Shown one piece after another: positions 1 through 6,324 of a DNA stretch of 6,324 nucleotides. The notes under the pieces are model-generated. The model was given only the letters and a program-made list of their open reading frames with translations. It was not told the DNA's origin and did not search any database. The DNA lies in the NCBI GenBank assembly GCA_025352845.1, contig JANXSC010000195.1:1-6324 (forward strand), in the 5' to 3' direction. A program made the position numbers and the translations under genes. The stretch's first letter is position 1, and every line of letters begins with the position of its first letter. The DNA is from Opitutaceae bacterium (lineage in GTDB: Bacteria > Verrucomicrobiota > Verrucomicrobiia > Opitutales > Opitutaceae).

Positions 1-54
1 AGCGACGCGACCATCGTGGCTCCACTCATCTTCGCCTGGGTGCTGGGCCAGTAG
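1..54 (+). CDS. Possible C-terminal end of an unidentified upstream gene
   Basis: Reading from base 1 gives 17 codons and a TAG stop at 52-54. The residues are S-D-A-T-I-V-A-P-L-I-F-A-W-V-L-G-Q, which are hydrophobic and could be the end of a membrane or globular protein. The piece is too short to assign to a family. Other frames are also open over so few bases, so the frame is a guess, supported only by the residue composition and by the lack of any recognisable gene in the following 119 bases. Confidence 0.35.
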   Translation, partial: SDATIVAPLIFAWVLGQ

Positions 55-173
55 GGTCGCCGCGTTTCCCTCCCCTTGCGCGCCTCCCTGCGATCTCAAA
101 TTTCCCCGGCTGAAACGCCCGAGAGCGGCCGGCGCCGCAGGCTGGCGGCCCACTGGCGCAACCCGATCGTCCC

Positions 174-776
174 ATGAAAGTCCTTGTCATCGAAGATCAG
201 CCTGCCGCCGCCGTGCAGCTTCTGGGCGTGCTCAAATCGCTCGGCCATGAAGCCGAGCACGCCCGGCATCCTGCGGAAGCGTGGGTGCCGCTGAAATACG
301 GTGGCTATCGCGCGGTCGTGGGCGACTGGCGGATGCCGGGAGTGAGCGGTCTCGATCTCTGCCGGATGATTCGGGCAAACGGGGGCGACTACATTTACAT
401 CATCCTCCTCAGCGCCACGCCCATCACACGGGAAAGCCGCGCCGCAGCCTTCGCGGCAGGGGTGGATGATTTTATCGCCAAGCCGATCGAGCCGGAGGAA
501 TTGGGCGTGCGTTTGCACGTCGCGGAGCGGATTCTCCGGCTCACGGGGCATGTGACACAGCTCGAGTCGTTTCTCCTGGTCTGCAGCTACTGCAGAAAAA
601 TCCGCGACGACCGGGACTCCTGGCTGGAGATCGATGCGTATCTTAACAAACGGCAGGGCACAAAATTCACCCACGGCATCTGCCCCGGGTGCTACGACCG
701 CGAGATGATTTCCCAAATGCGGGAGCTGAACTTCGAGCCGCCACCGGAGTCGAAGGCCGGCCCGCCCGGCTCCTGA
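174..776 (+). CDS. Response regulator receiver protein with C-terminal Cys4 (zinc-ribbon-like) tail
   Basis: A 200-residue cytoplasmic signalling protein. Residues 1-125 form a complete receiver domain: acidic pocket E7-D8, phospho-acceptor D51 in the D-W-R-M-P segment, the Ser/Thr switch position at S80, and the conserved K103-P104. No helix-turn-helix, GGDEF, EAL, HD-GYP or kinase domain follows. Residues 132-176 instead carry C137-x2-C140, a W150/Y156 pair, and H167-G-I-C170-P-G-C173. From memory, this C-S-Y-C ... H-G-I-C-P-x-C tail recurs in bacterial receiver and PAS proteins. The four cysteines look like a structural zinc site, which is inference. The start ATG places the pocket acidic residues at the usual distance, and no better start exists upstream. 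No Shine-Dalgarno is visible. The Fpg-family gene follows after 10 bases, so the two are probably one transcript. The partner kinase is not in the window, and the output is unknown: protein-protein signalling is more likely than DNA binding. Confidence 0.92.
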   Translation: MKVLVIEDQPAAAVQLLGVLKSLGHEAEHARHPAEAWVPLKYGGYRAVVGDWRMPGVSGLDLCRMIRANGGDYIYIILLSATPITRESRAAAFAAGVDDFIAKPIEPEELGVRLHVAERILRLTGHVTQLESFLLVCSYCRKIRDDRDSWLEIDAYLNKRQGTKFTHGICPGCYDREMISQMRELNFEPPPESKAGPPGS

Positions 777-786
777 GCGGCGCGCC

Positions 787-1644
787 ATGCCGGAGCTGCC
801 GGACATCACGGTCTATCTCGACGCGCTCTCAACGCGCCTGCTCGGGCGCGTGCTGGAGCGGATTAAAATCGCCAACGTCTTTGTGCTTCGCACGGCCGTG
901 CCTCCGATCGATTCGCTGCACGGCCGGCGCGTCGTCGCGCTGCGGCGGATCGGCAAGCGGATCGTGTTCGGCTTCGAGGGCGATAGCTGGCTCGTGTTGC
1001 ATCTGATGATCGCAGGACGGCTGCATTGGACGGACGCGGGCGGAAAACCTACCGGACGAAACGTGATCGCGAGTTTCGTTTTAGAGCACGGGACGCTCAC
1101 GCTCACCGAAGCAGGAACGAAGCGCCGCGCGTCGCTGCATGTCATCGACGGTGAAAACGCGCTCAGCGCCCACGATCCTGGCGGGATCGATGTGTTCACG
1201 TGTGCGCCGGAGGAATTTGCCACCACACTCACGCAGCGTAACCACACGTTGAAACGCGCTCTCACCGATCCGCATCTTTTCAGCGGCATCGGCAACGCCT
1301 ACTCGGATGAGATTCTCCACGCCGCACGACTCTCGCCAGTCACGCTCACGCAGAAATTATCCGCCGCCGGAATCGCGCGCCTCCTCGCCGCGACGCGCGA
1401 CACGCTGCGGCGCTGGACGGAGCTGCTCCGCCTCGAAGCGGGCGGCGGTTTTCCCGCAAAGGTCACGGCGTTTCGCCCCGAGATGGCGGTGCATGGAAAA
1501 TTCGGCCAGCCGTGTCCGGTGTGCGCGACGGCCGTGCAGCGGATCGCCTACACGGAGAACGAGGTGAACTACTGCCCGCGCTGCCAGACCGGCGGTAAAC
1601 TCCTCGCCGATCGCTCGCTGTCACGGCTGCTGAAGAGCGACTGA
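787..1644 (+). CDS. Fpg/Nei-family DNA glycosylase (formamidopyrimidine-DNA glycosylase-like)
   Basis: A 285-residue base-excision-repair enzyme of the family that removes oxidised bases and nicks the DNA by beta/delta elimination. The N-terminus M-P-E-L-P supplies the catalytic Pro (exposed once Met is removed) and Glu. K57 in R-I-G-K-R sits at the conserved hairpin lysine. The helix-2-turn-helix region covers about 150-185, with K156 and G-I-G-N170 matching the DNA-binding Asn of Fpg. The C-terminal zinc finger is C243-x2-C246-x16-C263-x2-C266. It is slightly longer than the 269-residue E. coli enzyme because of a tail after the finger (Q-T-G-G-K-L-L-A-D-R). Several residues differ from classical MutM: D6 for Glu, A115 near the usual wedge Phe, and no Arg in the finger loop before C263. 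It is therefore a divergent Fpg-like subfamily member, and the substrate may not be 8-oxoguanine. The gene is probably cotranscribed with the response regulator upstream, and no clear Shine-Dalgarno precedes the ATG. Confidence 0.93.
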   Translation: MPELPDITVYLDALSTRLLGRVLERIKIANVFVLRTAVPPIDSLHGRRVVALRRIGKRIVFGFEGDSWLVLHLMIAGRLHWTDAGGKPTGRNVIASFVLEHGTLTLTEAGTKRRASLHVIDGENALSAHDPGGIDVFTCAPEEFATTLTQRNHTLKRALTDPHLFSGIGNAYSDEILHAARLSPVTLTQKLSAAGIARLLAATRDTLRRWTELLRLEAGGGFPAKVTAFRPEMAVHGKFGQPCPVCATAVQRIAYTENEVNYCPRCQTGGKLLADRSLSRLLKSD

Positions 1645-1764
1645 CCGCGCACGATCGACGAGGCGGAGGACGCGGCGTGGCGCAGCACGTGAGGGTCTGC
1701 GCGCGCCTTTAACCGGGGCGCAAATCAGATTTTGAGCAGTCGCGGAGCGACGGAACGACATTAG

Positions 1765-1785
1765 CCGTGGGCTTTCAGCCCACGG
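1765..1785. repeat. Type B hairpin, left copy
   Basis: A perfect 9-bp stem, ccgtgggct (1765-1773) against agcccacgg (1777-1785), with loop ttc. It lacks a following T-run on either strand, so it is a repeat unit more than a classical intrinsic terminator. It may still stabilise or end transcripts of the glycosylase gene on its left. Confidence 0.8.
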
Positions 1786-1805
1786 AACCTTCGGCAAAAC
1801 CGGCT

Positions 1806-1862
1806 GCGTCGCGGAGCGACGCTTGAAGTCTGTCGTTGCCATCAGGCGTCGCTCCGCGACGC
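1806..1862. repeat. Central inverted pair of type A palindromes
   Basis: The 17-mer gcgtcgcggagcgacgc at 1806-1822 (7-bp stem, gga loop) recurs as its exact reverse complement at 1846-1862 (7-bp stem, tcc loop), separated by 23 unrelated bases. Each unit can form its own hairpin, and the two can also pair with each other over 17 bp. Confidence 0.85.
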
Positions 1863-1881
1863 AAAATAACCCGGGCAAACC

Positions 1882-1902
1882 CCGTGGGCTAAATGCCCAC
1901 GG
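1882..1902. repeat. Type B hairpin, right copy
   Basis: An 8-bp stem, ccgtgggc (1882-1889) against gcccacgg (1895-1902), with loop taaat. Read on the minus strand it matches the left copy, including the adjoining TAG before the stem (tagccgtgggc). That shows it is an inverted, slightly diverged duplicate. It lies about 67 bp past the stop of the minus-strand lactonase-like gene and could act at the end of that transcript. Confidence 0.8.
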
Positions 1903-1968
1903 CTACGATCAAGCCTCGCTCCGCGAGGGCGGCACGCACTGATACCCAAAAACTGAATAAGCGTCCCC

Positions 1969-2982
<1,014 letters not shown>

Positions 2983-3064
2983 GGGTGGATCGGGGTTGCA
3001 ACGACGAAGGCGCACAACCGCGGTGCACGCAAGTCGCGGTCGCGAGCGCAGCCGGACTCATGCC

Positions 3065-3141
3065 GTTGTAGGGCGGGGTCTCCCGACCCCGCCGGGTTTG
3101 GTCCACGTTTGCGGCGGGGTCAGGAGACCCCGCCCTACAAC
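3065..3141. repeat. 77-bp inverted-repeat element built of two REP-like hairpins
   Basis: The 30-base arms 3065-3094 and 3112-3141 are reverse complements with a single mismatch (3084 against 3122) and a 17-base spacer. Each arm is itself a hairpin: ggcggggtc-tccc-gaccccgcc on the left (3072-3093) and ggcggggtc-agga-gaccccgcc on the right (3113-3134). The sequence is unrelated to the 1739-1928 repeats. An outer match gccgttg (3062-3068) / caacggc (3143-3149) extends the symmetry, with five extra bases on the right. It sits in the 254-bp spacer upstream of the lactonase-like gene, about 80 bp before its start. It could be a REP pair or a small non-autonomous element. Confidence 0.82.
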
Positions 3142-3173
3142 CCAACGGCTCGGAACATCGGAGGTCGCGGCGC

Positions 3174-3204
3174 AAAAAAAGCGCGGAGCCCACAGGCTCC
3201 GCGC
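3174..3204 (-). terminator. Intrinsic terminator of the TonB-dependent receptor gene
   Basis: A perfect 10-bp GC-rich stem, gcgcggagcc (3181-3190) against ggctccgcgc (3195-3204), with loop caca. An A-run at 3174-3180 lies on its left. Read on the minus strand this is a hairpin followed by seven T, beginning 32 bases after the receptor stop codon. It is the clearest terminator in the window and separates receptor and lactonase transcription. Confidence 0.88.
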
Positions 3205-3236
3205 TCGTGCATCGCGAGTATTTCTACCCGCGCGAA

Positions 3237-5900
3237 TCAGAATCTCAGGCTGAATTTCGTATAGTAGGTAATCCCATTCAGGCCCAACGGCGAAGCGTTG
3301 AGCAGGTAGGGCGCGCTGCCGCCGTTATCGTTGCCGTTGAAACCGACTCCGTTGATCACGCGCGATGCGAGCGTTTTGTCGGGATACTTGTCAAAGACGT
3401 TGTTCGCACCGAATGAAACCGAGCACTGCTTCGACATCCGGTAGGTGACATCCAGATCGGTTCCCCATACTTTGCCGTAGCGTTGCACGAGCTGGCTGTT
3501 CGCGCCCACCGGATCGGTGGGCAACGTATAGGTGTTGAATCCGGGGGAGAGCGCCGCGACTTGCGCCGGTGTGGCGTTGGCGAAGTGCACATAGTCGTGC
3601 GTGCCGTAGCGCGCGGTCTGCACGAGGAAGGACCATTTGTTCACGTCGTAAGCAGCCGAGACCCGGAGCGTGTCGCGCGGCTGACCCCGGACGAGCCGCG
3701 TTTTCTCGGTCTGGTCGAACAGCGGGGTGGTCACGCCGAGGGCGGCGAGCTGGGGTGGGGTCGCCTTCGTTTTTGTTACCTCGGTGTGGTTGATGTTGAG
3801 GCCGCCAGTAAAGGTGAGGCGGTGGCCCTGGCCCAGCCGATGGACGTAGCGGGCGTTCGCATCAAGCCCGCGGGTGCGGGTGTCCACCGCATTGGTGAAA
3901 TAGCGTCCGCCCGTGGTCCCGAACAACCCCTGGCCCGCGAGGAAGCTCGTGATCGCCGTGCCCGTGAAATTCGACGAGAGGCCGATGCGGTCCTTGATCT
4001 TAATCTGGTAGAAATCGACGCTGCTGGAGAACGCTTCCACGGGCTGCCAAGTGACGCCGACACTTTTGTTGACGGAGGTCTCCGGCTTCAGGTTGGAGGC
4101 ACCGAGTGCGCGCGCCACGGGATCAGCCACGGGAAACGTCTTGTTTTCGAACGGCACGCCACTGATGAAATTCGTGGCGGTCGAGCTGAACCACTGTTGT
4201 GCGAGGTGTGGCGCGTGGAAGCCCGTGCTGACCGAGCCGCGGATGGCAAACGGCTTCACCACTTCGAAACGCGTTGCGACCTTGCCCGTCGTCTTGCTGC
4301 CGAAGTCGGTGTAGTCCTCGAACCGTCCGGCGACGGACACCAGCCACTGGGCGGTGAGATTATTTTCCAAATCGACGTAGACGGCTTTCGTGTCGCGCGA
4401 GTGCTTGCTGGAGTCGCTCGGACGGAAACCGGGGAAGACCTGCGCGCCGAGCGCGCCCAACCCGCCCGCGTTGGGCCCGTCGAGGATGCGGACGCCACCG
4501 TCGCGATAGGAGTCCGGCGCGCCCGGAGAAATGCGGTATTCCTCCGATCGGTATTCAGCACCGGCGGCGACCTTGAGCGGGTTTCCCAAGCCGATGTTGA
4601 ACTGATTTGTCAGATCGAAGTTCGTGGTCGACTGGTTGAACCGCAGGCTGCCGGCGTAAAAACTGCGCGGGCTCGCCGCGCCAAGGGTGACATTCGCGGA
4701 TTCGGCGACCGTGTAGCGGAGGTCGTTGCGACCATATACCGTGCTGAGGTCCCAGTTCCAGTCGCCGGCCTTCCCCTTGATGCCGCCACCGACAGAATAG
4801 TCATACACCACCGTCTGGATCACCGGCAGAAATCCATTGGGCCAGAGGGCGCGGACTGTGTTGTCCTGGCCCGGGCGACGCCATGTGCCCGCGCCTTCGA
4901 CATGCTTGCGCGTCACGCCGGCAAAACTGTAGAGCGTGAACCCATCCCGCAACGGCAACTCGGCGTTGACGAAAACGCCGCGTTCCTTCGAGCGCGGATC
5001 CCCGAAGCGCTGGCCGAAGCGATTCGCCGTCGCCTCGCGCGGATCGAGGGCGCCGTTCGAGGGACTGAGCCCGGTGCCGGAACCGATATTGCCCGAAATC
5101 GCCACCGGTCCCGTCGCGCCCGTGCCGAAATATTGCTGGCGCGTGTCCAGCCCGACGCGGTTGGTGTGGCTTTTATTGCGATCATAGACGGTGACGAAAA
5201 GCGTGCCCTTGTCGCCGAGTTTCGTGCCGGCGGAGGACGAGAGCTTCAGGTCGCGGCCATCGCCCTCGCCGGTCACGGCATAGGCGGCGTCGAAGCCCCA
5301 GCCCTGCGTGCGCGCGAGGAGGATGTTGATCACGCCCCCGATCGCATCCGAGCCATACTGGGCGGATGCACCATCGCGCAGCACTTCGATGCGATCGATG
5401 GCGGAGGAGGGAATCGCGTTGAAATCGACCGAGACCGCGCCACGACCGACCGCGCCGTTCACATTGACGAGCGCGCTGGTGTGGCGGCGTTTGCCGTTGA
5501 CGAGGACCAGGGTCTGGTCGGGCGCGAGGCCGCGGAGCGTGGCGGGGCGGATGTGATCCGTGCCGTCGTTGAGCGACGGCCGCGGAAAATTAAACGACGG
5601 CACGAGCGCCTGGAGCATCTGCGAGGTCTCGGTGTAGCCGCCCTGCTGCATTTCCTTCGAGGTGATGACGTCGATGGGGACCGGCGACTGGAGGACGGTG
5701 CGGTCGTTAAAACGCGTGCCGGTGGAGACGAAAGCCTCGAGCTTGATCGGATCGTCTTTCGCGGTCGCCGCCGTGGCGGAGTTGGAGGGAGTGGTCTGCG
5801 CGAGGGCCGCAGAGGCGAGGAGGGCGAGGAGGGCGGACGCGGCTGCCCATCCGGGCGTGGCGCGGTGTGCGGCCACGGAGGGTTGGTTCGGGTTGTTCAT
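3237..5900 (-). CDS. TonB-dependent outer-membrane receptor
   Basis: An 887-residue outer-membrane active transporter energised by TonB-ExbB-ExbD. A Sec signal (residues 1-34: hydrophobic [10 protein letters not shown] core, cleavage at A-L-A/Q) is followed by a Thr/Ala/Ser-rich linker. A TonB-box-like K-L-E-A-F-V-S-T-G sits at 53-61. The plug domain covers about 70-195, with P-V-P-I-D-V-I-T, the [16 protein letters not shown] segment (122-137) and [23 protein letters not shown]. The rest is a beta-barrel ending in [10 protein letters not shown] and a final F-S-L-R-F, the aromatic end that outer-membrane proteins show the BAM machinery. The ATG at 5900 is chosen because it starts the signal peptide; the frame stays open upstream only as a shadow of the divergent gene. 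The ligand is unknown: sequence style alone does not separate siderophore, vitamin, sugar or peptide receptors. No N-terminal secretin/STN signalling domain is present, so sigma/anti-sigma signalling is unlikely. Confidence 0.95.
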   Translation of the reverse strand: MNNPNQPSVAAHRATPGWAAASALLALLASAALAQTTPSNSATAATAKDDPIKLEAFVSTGTRFNDRTVLQSPVPIDVITSKEMQQGGYTETSQMLQALVPSFNFPRPSLNDGTDHIRPATLRGLAPDQTLVLVNGKRRHTSALVNVNGAVGRGAVSVDFNAIPSSAIDRIEVLRDGASAQYGSDAIGGVINILLARTQGWGFDAAYAVTGEGDGRDLKLSSSAGTKLGDKGTLFVTVYDRNKSHTNRVGLDTRQQYFGTGATGPVAISGNIGSGTGLSPSNGALDPREATANRFGQRFGDPRSKERGVFVNAELPLRDGFTLYSFAGVTRKHVEGAGTWRRPGQDNTVRALWPNGFLPVIQTVVYDYSVGGGIKGKAGDWNWDLSTVYGRNDLRYTVAESANVTLGAASPRSFYAGSLRFNQSTTNFDLTNQFNIGLGNPLKVAAGAEYRSEEYRISPGAPDSYRDGGVRILDGPNAGGLGALGAQVFPGFRPSDSSKHSRDTKAVYVDLENNLTAQWLVSVAGRFEDYTDFGSKTTGKVATRFEVVKPFAIRGSVSTGFHAPHLAQQWFSSTATNFISGVPFENKTFPVADPVARALGASNLKPETSVNKSVGVTWQPVEAFSSSVDFYQIKIKDRIGLSSNFTGTAITSFLAGQGLFGTTGGRYFTNAVDTRTRGLDANARYVHRLGQGHRLTFTGGLNINHTEVTKTKATPPQLAALGVTTPLFDQTEKTRLVRGQPRDTLRVSAAYDVNKWSFLVQTARYGTHDYVHFANATPAQVAALSPGFNTYTLPTDPVGANSQLVQRYGKVWGTDLDVTYRMSKQCSVSFGANNVFDKYPDKTLASRVINGVGFNGNDNGGSAPYLLNASPLGLNGITYYTKFSLRF

Positions 5901-6020
5901 GGTTTGTTTGTATGTAGTTGGAACGTCCCGACCATGTGCAGAATTTGGCGACAAACAAGCGTCAACCCGATTGCGCCGGCGGCTTGCGACCGCACGGCAG
6001 ACCGTGCCAACGTGCGCGCC
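5901..6020. promoter_or_regulatory. Divergent intergenic region with promoters for receptor and gamma-glutamyltranspeptidase genes
   Basis: These 120 bases separate two divergent starts, so both promoters should lie here. For the receptor, a good -35-like TTGACG is present on the minus strand (5965-5960), but I cannot find a convincing -10 at 16-18 bases from it (TCTGCA at 17). The promoter call is therefore weak. No -35/-10 pair stands out on the plus strand. A housekeeping sigma factor with relaxed preferences, or an alternative one, could explain this. Confidence 0.4.
5991..6016 (+). promoter_or_regulatory. Inverted repeat with alternative pairing just before the gamma-glutamyltranspeptidase start
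   Basis: gcacgg (5992-5997) pairs perfectly with ccgtgc (6002-6007) over a caga loop. The overlapping cgcacg (5991-5996) can instead pair with cgtgcg (6011-6016). The two pairings exclude each other and end 5-14 bases before the ATG at 6021. It could be an operator or a leader hairpin affecting initiation. Six-base stems occur by chance in GC-rich DNA, so the call is tentative. Confidence 0.25.
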
Positions 6021-6324
6021 ATGCAACCTACCCCGCGGTTCGCCGCACCTCTCGTCCTGTCGATCGCCTTGGCGCTGGCATTCGTCGCACCGGCTCACGC
6101 TCAACGCGCCGCCGTCGAGGCACCGCACGGTCTCGTCACTTCTGCGCACGAACTCGCGTCCCAGGCCGGCCTCGAGATGTTGCAGCGCGGCGGCAACGCC
6201 GTCGATGCCGCCGTCGCCACCGGTCTCGCCCTGACGGTCGTCTATCCGTTTGCCGGGAACATCGGCGGCGGCGGCTTCATGCTCGTGCATCTCGCCGACG
6301 GGTCCGACGGCGGCCGCGGACGCC
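6021..6324 (+). CDS. ggt: Gamma-glutamyltranspeptidase, N-terminal part (runs off the window)
   Basis: The first 101 codons of a gene cut by the window end. The enzyme family cleaves gamma-glutamyl bonds of glutathione and related peptides and is usually a periplasmic or secreted proenzyme that splits itself into two subunits. Residues 1-27 are a Sec signal (R6, then [12 protein letters not shown], cleavage at A-H-A/Q). The mature start shows the family landmarks: [21 protein letters not shown] (47-67) and [11 protein letters not shown] (79-89). These match the large-subunit N-terminus of bacterial GGT. The catalytic Thr and the substrate-binding Arg lie beyond the window, so activity cannot be judged. 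The ATG at 6021 gives a well-formed signal peptide, and no Shine-Dalgarno is visible. It is divergent from the receptor gene, which may mean shared control. Confidence 0.93.
   Translation, partial: MQPTPRFAAPLVLSIALALAFVAPAHAQRAAVEAPHGLVTSAHELASQAGLEMLQRGGNAVDAAVATGLALTVVYPFAGNIGGGGFMLVHLADGSDGGRGR

Larger units (their letters stand above)
1739..1928. repeat. Mirrored cluster of REP-like palindromes between convergent genes
   Basis: This is the main content of the 324-bp gap 1645-1968. Two palindrome types alternate. Type A has the core gtcgcggagcgac, or its complement with tcc in the loop, at 1739-1751, 1806-1822, 1846-1862 and 1914-1928. Type B has stem ccgtgggc/gcccacgg, at 1765-1785 and 1882-1902. 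The order is A-B-A | A'-B'-A', with the right half the reverse complement of the left and all pairs centred within about one base of 1834. The first two A copies carry gga in the loop and the last two carry tcc, so the orientation is readable. The layout resembles bacterial interspersed mosaic elements (paired REP sequences) or a small non-autonomous element with long inverted repeats. Its place at the 3' ends of two convergent genes is typical for REP DNA. No coding sequence is supported here. Confidence 0.8.

Noticed and set aside
127..150. GC-rich hairpin upstream of the response regulator
   Set aside because: Only five clean base pairs (127-131 with 146-150), then a mismatch, and no T-run. 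It is expected by chance at this base composition.
96..809. A 237-codon minus-strand open frame opposite the response regulator
   Set aside because: It covers the whole regulator gene in antisense and shows no recognisable motif. The plus-strand frame has all receiver-domain landmarks.
1703..1721. Possible terminator just after the glycosylase gene
   Set aside because: The stem gcgcc/ggcgc has five pairs with a 9-base loop and is not followed directly by a T-run. It is too weak to call.
1739..1928. CRISPR array
   Set aside because: The repeats are palindromes in opposite orientations with unequal spacing, not direct repeats with uniform spacers, and no cas genes are present.
2983..3015. GTG start 11 codons upstream for the lactonase-like protein
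   Set aside because: The ATG at 2982 begins directly at the M-N-R-R-D-F-L Tat signal. The upstream codons add an Arg/Pro-rich piece with no function I can see.
5904..5958. 8-base inverted repeat ttgtttgt/acaaacaa in the receptor leader
   Set aside because: It is low-complexity T/G and A/C sequence with a 39-base gap, and is easily explained by chance.
5662..6234. A 190-codon plus-strand open frame crossing the receptor start and the divergent spacer
   Set aside because: It is antisense to the receptor signal and plug region, then out of frame with the gamma-glutamyltranspeptidase gene. It has no coherent protein features.
5901..6290. In-frame extension of the receptor reading frame by 130 codons upstream of 5900
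   Set aside because: The extra residues show no domain and would bury the signal peptide inside the protein. The region is the divergent intergenic spacer plus the complement of a well-supported gamma-glutamyltranspeptidase start.

Overview
The window is a GC-rich bacterial chromosomal segment. It carries five well-supported protein genes, a 17-codon tail of a possible sixth at the left edge, and two intergenic clusters of REP-like palindromes. The gene style suggests Verrucomicrobiota, most likely near Opitutus/Opitutaceae: a TonB-dependent receptor with a long Ala/Leu leader and a [13 protein letters not shown] segment before the plug, an exported protein opening with M-N-R-R-D-F-L, and an Fpg-family enzyme of the P-E-L-P-D type. 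This placement is inference from protein style and base composition; no rRNA or other marker gene is present.

Left part, plus strand: a possible C-terminal end of an unknown gene (1-54), then a stand-alone response regulator whose receiver domain is followed by a four-cysteine zinc-ribbon-like tail (174-776). Ten bases later comes an Fpg/Nei-family DNA glycosylase (787-1644). These two are probably cotranscribed. Between the convergent glycosylase and lactonase-like genes lies a 324-bp non-coding stretch (1645-1968). It holds about 190 bp of small palindromes arranged almost perfectly symmetrically around position 1834.

Middle and right part, minus strand: a Tat-exported SMP-30/gluconolactonase-like protein (1969-2982). 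Next is a 254-bp spacer with a second, unrelated inverted-repeat element (3065-3141) and a strong intrinsic terminator (3174-3204). The terminator belongs to the large TonB-dependent outer-membrane receptor gene that runs from 5900 down to 3237. Across a 120-bp divergent intergenic region, a gamma-glutamyltranspeptidase gene starts at 6021 on the plus strand and runs off the window.

The three right-hand genes all encode exported proteins: an outer-membrane importer and two presumably periplasmic hydrolases. That fits nutrient scavenging, but nothing in the sequence identifies a shared substrate, and the terminator argues that receptor and lactonase are separate transcripts. I see no defence system, CRISPR array, tRNA, rRNA or intact mobile element. 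The items most worth a second look are the mirrored palindrome cluster, the absence of Shine-Dalgarno sequences combined with CC directly before all five start codons, and the altered DNA-contact residues of the glycosylase.
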